DNA of 64,000 nt from Hemerocallis citrina (taxonomy: Eukaryota; Streptophyta; Magnoliopsida; Asparagales; Asphodelaceae). Where the stretch lies: contig CM030362.1 in assembly GCA_017893485.1 (NCBI GenBank), forward strand, positions 185,996,813-186,060,812. The letters are read 5' to 3'. Positions within the stretch are counted from its first letter, which is position 1; every line of letters starts with the position of its first letter. Positions 23,356-35,723 of this stretch are shown piece after piece. The notes under the pieces were generated by a model. The model was not told where the DNA came from. It searched no databases and was given only the letters and a program-made list of their open reading frames with translations. Position numbers and translations under genes: made by a program.

Positions 23356-24268
23356 GTTAGTCTATTATGAGATGGTGAGCGGGGCTCCTTATCTTGAGCG
23401 GGAGCTCACAGCCATCTGATCTGAATTGATTCAGATCGAATGGCTGAGATGGGATCCCGTTCTCCATCCTTTTTGTTGAGGGTGAATTGGTCATTTACCC
23501 CATCTCCTTATCTTGAGCGGCATGCTGTGAACCCAATTCAGATCCCGCTCTTCTTACGATCTGTAGAAAACCCTAGTCCCCTCTCCTTCCCGCTCTCTCT
23601 TACGATCTGTAGAAAACCCTAGTCCCCTCTCCTTATCTTTCTCCCGCGCTCTCGCTCTTCGACCGAAACCCTAGCCCCCAATCCGCTGGCTGATTTCATG
23701 GATCCCGTCACTCTCTTCGACGAGATGCCCTAGCCCCAAATCCGCTGCGCGCAGTGGTCTCTTTCTCTCTCCCTGCGATCGAAGACCCAAATCAGACTGG
23801 CTGATTGCGAGGCTCTCTCTCTCTTCTTCTTCGACGTCAAACCAAGCTTTACCAGCCCCAAATCGCCACTGTGGGTTGCTCGGCTCTCTCTCTCTCCCTT
23901 CGACGTCTAACCCAGCTTACGATTAGGGTTTCGATTCCTCATCGATTCGAATAGAAACCCTAGCAGCCCCCAATCATTCTTATCAGGTATTCTCAGGTAT
24001 TCTCACTTTCAAATTACATTTCGTTTTCTTCTTTCAAGTTTCACTATTAGAAATTGAGTCAATATGGCCTCCACTGTATATATGTTGCAGAGGTGTATTT
24101 TGTCAGGTCCATGGCCGTTTTTGTGTGTTGGTCTAGGCAATGATGATATGCACTCCATAACATGCTAATAAGTTAGAACTAGTTGGCGCGGCATAATAAT
24201 GCAGTCCTAGACACATTCTTAATGCTTGATTTATAAAATGAATATATAGAAGTGTGTTCTGAGCCTAC
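23356..24268 (+). repeat. Left arm (long TIR) of the Mutator-like element
   Basis: Begins GTTAGTCTATTATGAGATGG. Pyrimidine-rich leader-like sequence with repeated AAACCCTAG motifs runs from 23560 to 23990 and ends at a plausible donor (CAG/gtattctcag). This looks like a 5' UTR reading inward, as in Mutator TIRs, which carry promoters. Confidence 0.85.
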
Positions 24269-24299
24269 GAGCTAATAAGTTAGAACTAGTTGATGTGTT

Positions 24300-25480
24300 T
24301 TTTAGATGCATCTTTAAGATCTGTATCAAAGAAGTGGAAAATGAAACACCCCTTTGAAACCCTAACGGATCTCCATCTCTAACTGTGGATAGAGGTAAAA
24401 TTTATTTATTTTGTTTCTGATTTTAATTGGGTATTATTATTGTTTTATTATTGTTATTGGGTATTGATTAAAACCACTTCACCTGATTTAGTAAACGAGT
24501 TAGCACATAACTTTTTGTGTTATATTCTACAGGATGCATTTACAAAGTTAGTTGTCGAGGGCCAGGGCATTCTTCCAGCTTTAGTTTTTTGGGTGAGGAA
24601 ATTCTACACATTTATTCTTTGATCGCTGCGGCACTTTAAACTTGAAGTCTTCTTTTTTAAGAATAACCGTTAAACTTGAAATCTTATGCATCTAAAACTT
24701 GCCAATATTTGCATGCCATTAGCTGTAGAAGGGGACCGGTATTGTTTTTGTAGAAAAAGTAATTACCTATAGTCTATCAGCTTCATCTCTTCTCTTGCAG
24801 TTTTATTTATATATGTGCCAAAAAAGAGTGTATGTTTAATCTATACTAACATATGACTTCAAAAGATTAATGTTAATTATGCTAGTCAAATATGCGTGAA
24901 ACCAACCGGATATTAAACATGTTTTTTCTACAGATCAAAAAAGAGTGTATGCTAGTCAAAAAAGAGTGTATGATTAATCTATTCTAACACATTCCTCTCT
25001 TTTTTTCCCCTGTATATACAGACCAAAGTGGAATGTCCATTCACAATATGTTTGCTATTTTGATTCGAATGTATTGTGCTGTTTTGACTTTGGGGTGAGA
25101 TTTAGGAAGTGATAATTAATAATGAATGGTAGTCTTGACTATATCATACTGAGATGCTCCTTTCGCAGTTCTTTTGACAATAATGTGAGTTTTGGGAAAA
25201 GATGTTGCGGAACTTCCACTAGTTGCAACTGGCTATGATGGGCGAGGACAGATGAGGACCTTTACTTTAGGCATGCATACTTTCCTCATTAGAGTGGTTA
25301 TATGCTTTTGGTTTTGCGCAACAAAGTTGATCTAGCAAGAGGCTGGAATTGTGCATATTGTTGACTCTGAATGCTTCTGGTCATGGCAACTTCACCAAAT
25401 GTTTGAACATAAGGTGAATTAAACCAATTTCTATTTTTTTTTTCTTGGTCAGGTCCATCCAGAATAAGGAGAAAGCTGAT
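24300..25480. other. Interior of the Mutator-like element, left part, nothing recognised
   Basis: AT-rich sequence. The open frame at 24440-24622 and a short stretch near 24535-24595 look exon-like but match no family I recognise. A short sequence (AAAAAGAGTGTATG) recurs at 24820, 24940 and 24960. Confidence 0.35.
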
Positions 25481-25790
25481 AGTTGATGATGTACTTTTGA
25501 TAATCAACATATTGTTGATAGTTGATAAAAGTTGATAATGTACTTTTGATAGTTGATAATGTACTTGTGATGGTTGATAATGTACTTTTGATAATCAACA
25601 TATTGTTGATAGTTGATAAAAGTTGGTTATAATAGTTGCTATTGTGTATGACTGAATATCATTTTGTTGTTGATCAATGAAATAAAAGTTGTTGATAAAA
25701 GTTGGTTATAAAAGTTGGTTATAATAGTTGATAAAAACTGTGAGAAATGTATTTTGTTGTTGTTGATCAATGAAATAAAATTACAGTTCA
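25480..25790. repeat. Minisatellite of TTGATAATGTACTTTTGATA units
   Basis: Irregular tandem repeats of about 25-60 bp are built from GTTGATAATGTACTT, GTTGATAAAAGTTGG and TGTTGATCAATGAAATAAAA. No coding meaning. Confidence 0.75.
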
Positions 25791-26530
25791 GGAAAGCTGT
25801 TCTCCACATCGTTATGTTGTTATAATTCGGTAGATAAAATTTTGAGGACTTGCAATTTGCTGTTACATCCAAAGGATTGCATGTAGAAGTTTGGAACCAA
25901 CATGTTCAATTCTAGAGCAAATTTCCATTTCCTGTATCTCTCATCGCCCTGGTCTTGAAGGGCTATGTATGCACCATTAAAATCATGATTAAATAATTCC
26001 CAACAGGCAATACTATAATGTAAATAGCATTCCCTGTACAAACCCAGCTAACGTATTGAGCAACAATAGCAAAATAATTCTCGACAGGCAATCACAATGA
26101 ATTAGCCCATACAAGAATCAATCAATTGATAAACAATGCAACATCAATGAATAAACGAAACCAACTTACATTCCGGGGCTAATAAACCAGAAAAACACAT
26201 CCATGAATAATGTAGAAATATGAAACCAACCATCATTCAAGGCTGATAAACCAGAAAAGCATTACATAAACTGCCAAATGGAAATGGCAAACACGATAAT
26301 ATCAAACAGCAGCTAACCAAACAGCAGCTAACCAAGAAGATGAATAATAGAGAGTACTATTGTAACATTCTACACCAACTTGGGTCCAAAATATCCATCA
26401 TGCCCAGAAAACAAAGGAAAATACAAAACATCTTAAACATAGTTTTAACAACTATCCATTACTTTCTACTATATCTACTGGTAGGCGACTCCTAGCACCA
26501 CCACCACAGTTCTTCATAAGAGGGTGGGTT

Positions 26531-28390
<1,860 letters not shown>

Positions 28391-28392
28391 GG

Positions 28393-28647
28393 TTAATTTA
28401 ACATATGTACATCAAACACATAACGCTTAGAGCATACAAATGACTGTGAATACCTCTCCTTTGTAACAGTATCCATCATTGTAGCAGATTTGCGAACAAA
28501 AAAACCAGCTAATTTTGCATATTTTTTGTAAAATTCGTAACCTTCCTCTAAACTAGCAAATACTAAACCAACTTTTGGTTTAGAATCATCATCAACATCT
28601 CTCCAACCCTTATGAACATCTTGGCTTGGTAACTCTTCAAACTCCAT
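28393..28647 (-). pseudogene. FAR1-type DNA-binding domain fragment of a Mutator-like transposase
   Basis: The 84-residue frame contains a FAR1/FHY3-type N-terminal zinc-finger start: KVGLVFASLEEGYEFYKKYA, then GFFVRKSAT and SQSFVCSK. In this family the domain continues with Cys/His residues, a MULE transposase core and a SWIM finger; here it breaks off after the VCSK block. It follows the right arm of the Mutator-like element in the inward direction, so it is most likely the remnant of that element's own transposase. A captured host FAR1 gene is the alternative. Confidence 0.75.
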
Positions 28648-28682
28648 TCTACATAGAAAAAAATATAATAAACATACATATT

Positions 28683-29226
28683 AAACCCAAACTTATTCGG
28701 AGAGCTAAATTTTTCATCATCATAGTTGTCTTCAACACATAAACTGAACTAGTCGTAGGCTCAGAACACACTTCTATATATTCATTCTGTAAATCAAGCA
28801 TTAAGAATGTGTCTAGGGCTGCATTATTATGCCGCGCCAACTAGTTCTAACTTATTAGCTTGTTATGGAGTGCATATCATCATTGCCTAGACCAACACAC
28901 AAAAACGGCCATGGGCCCTCTTCTGATATACCAAAAATAGCTGTGAATGCCTCTCCTTATCATGAGAAGAGATCATATTGGCTAATAAAAATACGCCTCT
29001 ACAATACTAATATGTAGAGGCCACCTCGCGCCTCTTTTAATAACCGAAACAAGGGAATAATCTAAAAAGATAAGGAGATTGTATAAATGACCATTTTACC
29101 CTCAACAAAACAGGATGGAAAACGGGATCTTATCTCAGCCATTCAATCTGAATCAAACTAGATCGGATGGCTGGTAGCTCCCGTTCACGATAAGGAGCCC
29201 ATCTCACCATCTCATAATAGACTAAC
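28683..29226 (-). repeat. Second, shorter copy of the right arm
   Basis: Sequence from AAACCCAAACTTATTCGG to ATAATAGACTAAC repeats that at 29406-30393 in direct order but lacks the leader-like middle of about 450 bp and is more diverged. It ends in (TA)n, like the left end of the element. Confidence 0.78.
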
Positions 29227-29479
29227 TATATATATATATATATAGTGTGCTCCTTAACAAATTAAACATATAGAAGAGGTCATCTAACATCTCCAACATC
29301 CCCATCTTCCTGCTAAAGAAATTTATTGCCGGCCAACCAAACCCATAATCTTACCTTTTTATTAAAAGGTCTTAATCGACTCAAACTTAATTAAATAAAT
29401 GCAGGCTCTACCCAAACTTATTCGGAGAGCTAAATTTCTCATCATCATAGTTGTCTTCAACACATGAACTGAAGTAGTC

Positions 29480-30393
29480 GTAGGCTCAGAACACACTTCT
29501 ATATATTCATTTTATAAATCAAGCATTAAGAATGTGTCTAGGGCTGCATTATTATGCCGCGCCAACTAGTTCTAACTTATTAGCATGTTATGGAGTGCAT
29601 ATCATCATTGCCTAGACCAACACACAAAAACGGCCATGGACCTGACAAAAATACACCTCTGCAACATATATACAGTGGAGGCCATATTGACTCAATTTCT
29701 AATAGTGAAACTTGAAAGAAGAAAACGAAATGTAATTTGAAAGTGAGAATACCTGAGAATACCTGATAAGAATGATTGGGGGCTGCTAGGGTTTCTATTC
29801 GAATCGATGAGAAATCGAAACCCTAATCGTAAGCTGGGTTAGACGTCGAAGGGAGAGAGAGAGAGCCGAGCAACCCACAGTGGCGATTTGGGGCTGGTAA
29901 AGCTTGGTTTGACGTCGAAGAAGAAGAGAGAGAGAGCCTCGCAATCAGCCAGTCTGATTTGGGTCTTCGATCGCAGGGAGAGAGAAAGAGACCACTGCGC
30001 GCAGCGGATTTGGGGCTAGGGCATCTCGTCGAAGAGAGTGACGGGATCCATGAAATCAGCCAGCGGATTGGGGGCTAGGGTTTCAGTCGAAGAGCGAGAG
30101 CGCGGGAGAAAGATAAGGAGAGGGGACTAGGGTTTTCTACAGATCGTAAGAGAGAGCGGGAAGGAGAGGGGACTAGGGTTTTCTACAGATCGTAAGAAGA
30201 GCGGGATCTGAATTGGGTTCACAGCATGCCGCTCAAGATAAGGAGATGGGGTAAATGACCAATTCACCCTCAACAAAAAGGATGGAGAACGGGATCCCAT
30301 CTCAGCCATTCGATCTGAATCAACTCAGATCGGATGGCTGGAAGCTCCCGCTCAAGATAAGGAGCCCCGCTCACCATCTCATAATAGACTAAC
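29480..30393 (-). repeat. Right arm (long TIR) of the Mutator-like element
   Basis: Near-exact inverted copy of 23356-24268. The 60-residue open frame at 30127-30309 is identical to the one at 23440-23622 and is not a gene, but it shows how little the arms differ. Confidence 0.85.
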
Positions 30394-30640
30394 ACCCATT
30401 CGGTTGCGAACAGACTTTTGGTGCGAATTGACGTGCGAACACCTGTTGCCGCTATCGCTAATAGTGGCAACAATGCTAATTTAAAAATGTATACAGTGAT
30501 GCTGTTATTCCCAATAGCGGCATCATTTGCACTGTTGTCGCAATTGCCGCTATTGGTGATAGCGACAAGATGTGTTCGCATGCTCTATGTCTTTGCACGC
30601 CAGTAATCACCGAAAGTCTGTTCGCAACCGAAGCTCCACC
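30394..30640. mobile_element. Fold-back MITE with TTCGGTTGCGAACAGACTTT ends
   Basis: A 247-bp element with inverted ends (TTCGGTTGCGAACAGACTTT at the left, its complement at the right). The centre has palindromes of the type TTGCCGCTATNG. A (TA)n tract follows on the right; on the left it abuts the Mutator-like element. Confidence 0.75.
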
Positions 30641-30871
30641 TATATATGTATATATGTGTGTGCGCGCTCGCGTTCTTTAACTCTAAAAGCTTACCATAGT
30701 CGTATTGATCATGCTATTATCAAATTTTGTCTTAGTTTAAAATTCTCGTGTTTTCCTTGGTATATCATCAATGAATTTTCCATGTTGTATGCTTGTTGTA
30801 TGTGCACATATATTATTTGCAGTTCCAAAATAACATTTAACCAAATGGTTCATATATCTTGTGGGTTTCAG

Positions 30872-31472
30872 TCACAGAGTTTGGCATTGAGGAGCCAGAA
30901 TAAGAGATATCGGCCAGTTTTCTTCAGAAAGGTTTGGCAAGCTTACAGTCACTTTTCCCTAGTTTTTAATCAATATCACAATATAGATTTCTTTAGGTCC
31001 ATTCCCTATTTTTTTCAGGAGGACCTCGAAGAAACGCTTCTTAGAGCAGCTCGGGAGCAGAATCAATTAAATCCCTCCTTCAGGAGGGGAGATATTCAGG
31101 TATAATGCAAAATATAATGTGTGGTTGAATCTGGTTTTATATGTACGAGGTATTTACATGTGCAATGCACATGAGAGGCTGCCCATCTCCCACTTTAAAG
31201 TTATTCAAAGTTGTCTTCTTGTAACCTTTAAATTGAAGTGGATGGTCAATATATTGAAATGTATGATTGAGATCTAAGTGGGTGGTTGATATTTATTGGA
31301 GTTGTGTGGTCGACATTTATAAATGGACTAGATTTGCCCGTAGGCACGTGCCTACGGCACGTCTTCAGAACGATACAACATATGAAAAGCCTTGTAAACA
31401 GTAAATCAACAATTATGTAGCTCAAGTTTGAATAGTATAACAATAATTAGTTGTAAATAAAAGTCCATGTTT

Positions 31473-31509
<37 letters not shown>

Positions 31510-32260
31510 GATAAAAGGGATATGAGCAACTTGCTCATTTAGTAAATGAGCAATTGATTATGTGGCATGCATGTGATACATTGGACAACTAACCCTTTTA
31601 AGGCTTTTCCAATCACATGTATGCCACATTATCAATTGCTTATTTACTAAATGAGTAAGTTGCTCATACCCCTTTTTCCCATATATATATATATAAAGAG
31701 AGAGAAATAATTAAATAAATATAGGAGTTGTTTTGGGGGATTTGAATTTGAGTTTTGGGGGGAAACTTTTGGGGGGAAAAATGTGTTTTGTGAGATTAGA
31801 TCTGGGCCTTTGAATTTGGGGGGATTGAAGGAGAGCCACTTGATAGCTTTCTTTGTGTTTTATTATATAGATGGTTCCACAATTACACGACATTTGTTAA
31901 TGGATGTTTTGCAGAAGTACACATAACCGCAACTCTCTTGTCAATGACTCAATAATAGTAGAGATGTTTTTCATCAGAGAAAAGAAAGATCAGTAGAGAT
32001 GTTATATGGTTTTTCAATTTAATGTTCATTTTATGCTTGTAGGTTTCTGCTTTGGAGGAAATAGTCACAGCAATGCAGGTACAAATGACTTACCAACCCT
32101 CGTAGTCGTATAGATTTATTTAGAGGTTGCAAATGTTCTGAATCTTTTAAGAAATTTGCAGGGTGTTTCTGCGTCAAAATGGGATGATGTCGTGTTCATT
32201 CCTCCAGGATTTAATGTTCCGACGGACCATAGTGAAGATAAACCAGTAGTATCAGCTTAG
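30872..32260 (+). CDS. Tic22-like family protein, C-terminal exons
   Basis: Four phase-0 exons (30872-30931, 31019-31099, 32043-32078, 32162-32260) with GT/AG borders code for 91 residues and a stop. With the exon at 2355-2411 this gives 110 residues of the C-terminal half. The order GVPVFQ, then NKRYRPVFFRKEDLE, GDIQV, LEEIV and KWDDVVFIPPG is that of Tic22 proteins, which act in the intermembrane space of the chloroplast envelope as part of preprotein import. The form with long LRAAREQNQLNP and FIPPGF blocks resembles the larger 'Tic22-like family' group rather than classic Tic22. All exons are open and in phase, so the gene looks functional despite its 28.5-kb intron. The N-terminal half lies outside the window. 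Confidence 0.75.
31328..31871 (-). mobile_element. Non-autonomous Helitron H3, with a nested MITE
   Basis: On the - strand it starts TCTATATAATAAAACACAAAG after an A (31871) and ends in CTAG before a T (31328). A perfect 20-bp palindrome, CCGTAGGCACGTGCCTACGG, lies just inside the 3' end. It lies in the intron between the exons at 31019 and 32043 of the Tic22-like gene. A TA-flanked MITE interrupts it. Confidence 0.88.
31509..31680. mobile_element. MITE with GAGCAACTTGCTCATTTAGT ends in (TA)n
   Basis: The inverted ends ATGAGCAACTTGCTCATTTA match over about 60 bp each. (TA)n borders both sides. Another copy lies at 45306-45643. Confidence 0.85.
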
Positions 32261-32482
32261 TTGTTTCCCTTTGTTTTTAGACATTGCAGATATAGTGGGT
32301 AAAAGTATGTTGTTAGTTTTTGCTTCAGTTTGACAAAGGAGTTTATTGAAACATTATTTGGTCATCAGAGCTTTGCCTTTTGGTTGTATTCGTTACGCAA
32401 GTGGACTATACCATTTGATTTGATCATTGCAGTCCTTTTATAGTTATTATTATTTTTCAATCATAGAAATCGATCATTGTAG

Positions 32483-32721
32483 TGGAGATGTCACACGAAT
32501 ACCTAGTAGTGTATCCGTTAGAAAGAGTGATTTGATAAGTATTGAGGGTAGAGTTAATGGTAGAGAAAGACCTAAACTAACTTGGGTGGAAACGGTGAAA
32601 AAAGATATGATAGGTTGTGACCTTACAGAAGATATTGCGTTAAACTGAGCAGAACAAAAACCAGTATTCATGTAGTCGACTCCAACTAGTTGGGAAAAAG
32701 GCTTTGTTGTTGTTTTGTAGT
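32483..32721 (+). mobile_element. 5'-truncated RTE-type LINE, 3' end only
   Basis: The 239-bp insert is flanked by a perfect 15-bp duplication, AATCGATCATTGTAG (32468-32482 and 32722-32736). It matches the 3' end of the RTE element at 58260-58510, including CCAACTAGTTGGGAAAAA and a TTG-rich tail. It lies about 220 bp downstream of the Tic22-like stop codon, possibly in the 3' UTR. Confidence 0.9.
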
Positions 32722-32739
32722 AATCGATCATTGTAGAGA

Positions 32740-33208
32740 TGTGTAGTTTCATTTTTAAGGTGAAACCTTCTTTTTGTTCTTTTTTGTTGTTTTCAGGATT
32801 ATCTGTCAAATTGTCAAAAATATTTCCACTTGGGATTAAAATGTCAGTTAAGAGCCTTAGGGCTAGGATTTTGGAGGAATGTATAGGAGTGGTTACCATG
32901 TAAACCTATGGATCACTTGAGAGGGCACTCCCCTCCTTAGCTGTCTTTGTGTATCCCTTCCCCCTATTGGTATTGGTAGGATATTTGAGAAAAGTGACAT
33001 TTCTGCAAATGCATGTATGGTCTCGGACATGGTAATGGAGGATTTTTAGAATGTAGTCTGTTGTACCAATAAAAGTAATGAGGTATTTGTGAAAGTTTGG
33101 TTCTCCACCATAACATGCTTAGGAAATCCAGTCACTCTCGGGTCCACTTGGGATCTTCCAGTATGCTTCAACACTGGCTAAAAGGTTTCAGAGATAAAAG
33201 TTACTCTG
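32740..33208. other. Downstream flank of the Tic22-like gene, nothing recognised
   Basis: No supported gene or bounded repeat. Confidence 0.4.
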
Positions 33209-33339
33209 TTTTAGAAGGCTAAATATAAAAAAAGGAAACAGTTTTGGGCCAGTTTAAGAAAAGGACACTAAGATTTTTTTTGTTTAAAAAAATGACGGTT
33301 TCAAAAAAATTTCATTGGGTTAGTTAGGATTAGGATTAG

Positions 33340-33370
<31 letters not shown>

Positions 33371-33596
33371 AGTGATGTTTTTTTTTAACACAAATAAAAG
33401 ATGAATGTGGGTTTTTTAAACAAAAATAAAACATGAAAGTGGTTTTTAAAAATCCAACCCTAACTCTGACCCTAACTAATCCAGTACATTTTTTTGAAAC
33501 TTTGTGTCTTTTTTTCACAAAAAAAATCTTAGTGTCATTTTTTTAAACTGACCCAAAATTTTGTATCCTTTTTTATATTTAGCCGTTTTAGAAATA
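33209..33596. mobile_element. Fold-back MITE with a 29-G run
   Basis: The left arm from GTTTTAGAAGGCTAAATA and the inverted right arm match over about 100 bp (GGCTAAATATAAAAAAGGA, GACACTAAGATTTTTTTTG). The loop contains 29 consecutive G (33342-33370). Confidence 0.75.
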
Positions 33597-33638
33597 AAAA
33601 TTCTGGATTGAATGTTGTCTGATTTTTTCTAACTTTGT

Positions 33639-33642
<4 letters not shown>

Positions 33643-33718
<76 letters not shown>
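33643..33718. repeat. (GT)n followed by a 32-G run
   Basis: About 22 GT units run into 32 consecutive G. The lengths may be unreliable in the assembly. Confidence 0.9.
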
Positions 33719-33720
<2 letters not shown>

Positions 33721-34109
33721 TGGTGTTTATTGTCACTAATCTTGTTAGTTGTTTCTCCTTAATACAAAAATTTCTGAAATTTTATTTGGATAAAAAAACA
33801 AGTTTGTTGAAAAAGTTTTAGAAAGAATAGAAGAGTAGAAAATAAATAATGATAATTAAAAAGGTTCCAAGACATTGCGAATCTTTAGAATAAATAATGA
33901 AAAAGTTTTAGAAAGAATAATTGGCAGCACTTGACATTGCGAATCTTTGTTTCTCGTAGTGTTTGTGGTTGTTGGAATTTGAATAATGTACCTTCAATAT
34001 TATTGCTTAACAAAATTGATGTCAATATAAAATTCTCAGGCCTTATCACAACTAGAGTTTTGGTTTATTGGCAAGGTTATTCGCACATAAAAGGATAAAT
34101 TTCAGTAAC

Positions 34110-34980
34110 TGTAATGCCCCGAATTTTCAATACACGGAATCCGCGACATAAGTCAGAATTTTTCATTCAAATGAGTTACAATACAACAAAATTATAGGAA
34201 ATTAAAAACTTTTATTGCATCAAAATGTTATTACAATGTCTAATGATTACAATAATTACAATAAATTAATACGTCATGAATATACAACAGAATTGGACGG
34301 TAAACTTTCACTTAGATGCATTCCACGACTTGAGTTTTTCCCGTGCTCTCCAATCAGCAATCCTGCAACTAAACAAAACAGGCTGTGGGCACGTCAGTTG
34401 AATACAACTGACACAATGCTATAAGACAGCGATCATTGCTATGCCATAATATAGCAATTCCAAACCTCAACAACCAAAATTTGATGCAAAAGAAAAAATG
34501 ATGTCAAACAAATGCCGGTGTATGCCATGGCCTAATTTAATGCACACGCTATGCACACATGCTCCTAAAGCTAATGGAGGCTTGATTCGAGAGATATGTA
34601 CCTCATACTACACATTCCCCAACAAAACAACTTTCTTCAATTGATGGAGTTCGATCCCCCGCTATGCATCATACTCTTGTGCTCTCTCCTGTCTCTGATA
34701 CTCTAGTGATGATGAGGTTGCAGTCGCCCGACTTATTCCCGTCGTAGTCACGCCAGTGGTGTCCAGTCCTCTAGTTTTATCCACTGCGCCTAGGGTCACA
34801 GTCGCACGGCTTACTCCGTCGCGGCTAAAACCCATAGTAGGTCGTGGTAATTCAGCATCCCTGGACCTCACCAAAAGTTGATGTACGGACATTAGAGCTC
34901 CCCACCGAGAACGTTATTTTAGAGCCCCAAAGAGTTCACTCACATGACAGTTTCTAAGTCCTCTACCCGCATTGATCTGT
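34110..34980 (-). repeat. Partial LTR related to the long solo LTRs
   Basis: Begins TGTAATGCCCCG and continues with CACGGAATCCGCGACATAAG. This resembles the first 60 bp of the solo LTR at 50071 (TGTCATGCCCCG...GCGACACAAG). The opposite end was not found; it may be truncated or lie beyond the gap. Confidence 0.5.
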
Positions 34981-35223
34981 TAGGGTTATATACTGAAACC
35001 ATCACTTTTGTATTAACTTTATTTCCTTATTTTTTTTGAATGAGAATCATATGGGCATATGTTTGCATATTGTGTTTATTATAATATTAATGTAAGTATC
35101 TGATATTCTATAAGGTTGATAATATGGTGTGAGGAGACACACAGAAGATCATATTATCAGTTCCCTATGGAATATATAAATAGTTCACAACCTAGACGGA
35201 CTTGGACAATCCATTAGAAAGGT
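34981..35223. other. Sequence before the gap, nothing recognised
   Basis: AT-rich sequence up to the gap. No gene supported. Confidence 0.3.
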
Positions 35224-35723
35224 NNNNNNNNNNNNNNNNNNNNNNNNNNNNNNNNNNNNNNNNNNNNNNNNNNNNNNNNNNNNNNNNNNNNNNNNNNNNN
35301 NNNNNNNNNNNNNNNNNNNNNNNNNNNNNNNNNNNNNNNNNNNNNNNNNNNNNNNNNNNNNNNNNNNNNNNNNNNNNNNNNNNNNNNNNNNNNNNNNNNN
35401 NNNNNNNNNNNNNNNNNNNNNNNNNNNNNNNNNNNNNNNNNNNNNNNNNNNNNNNNNNNNNNNNNNNNNNNNNNNNNNNNNNNNNNNNNNNNNNNNNNNN
35501 NNNNNNNNNNNNNNNNNNNNNNNNNNNNNNNNNNNNNNNNNNNNNNNNNNNNNNNNNNNNNNNNNNNNNNNNNNNNNNNNNNNNNNNNNNNNNNNNNNNN
35601 NNNNNNNNNNNNNNNNNNNNNNNNNNNNNNNNNNNNNNNNNNNNNNNNNNNNNNNNNNNNNNNNNNNNNNNNNNNNNNNNNNNNNNNNNNNNNNNNNNNN
35701 NNNNNNNNNNNNNNNNNNNNNNN
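35224..35723. other. Assembly gap (500 N)
   Basis: Exactly 500 N, the round size commonly used for gaps of unknown length. Open frames reported across it are meaningless. Confidence 1.

Noticed and set aside
32427..32648. 73-residue frame after the Tic22-like gene
   Set aside because: It is the 3' end of a short RTE LINE insertion with a 15-bp duplication, not a separate gene.
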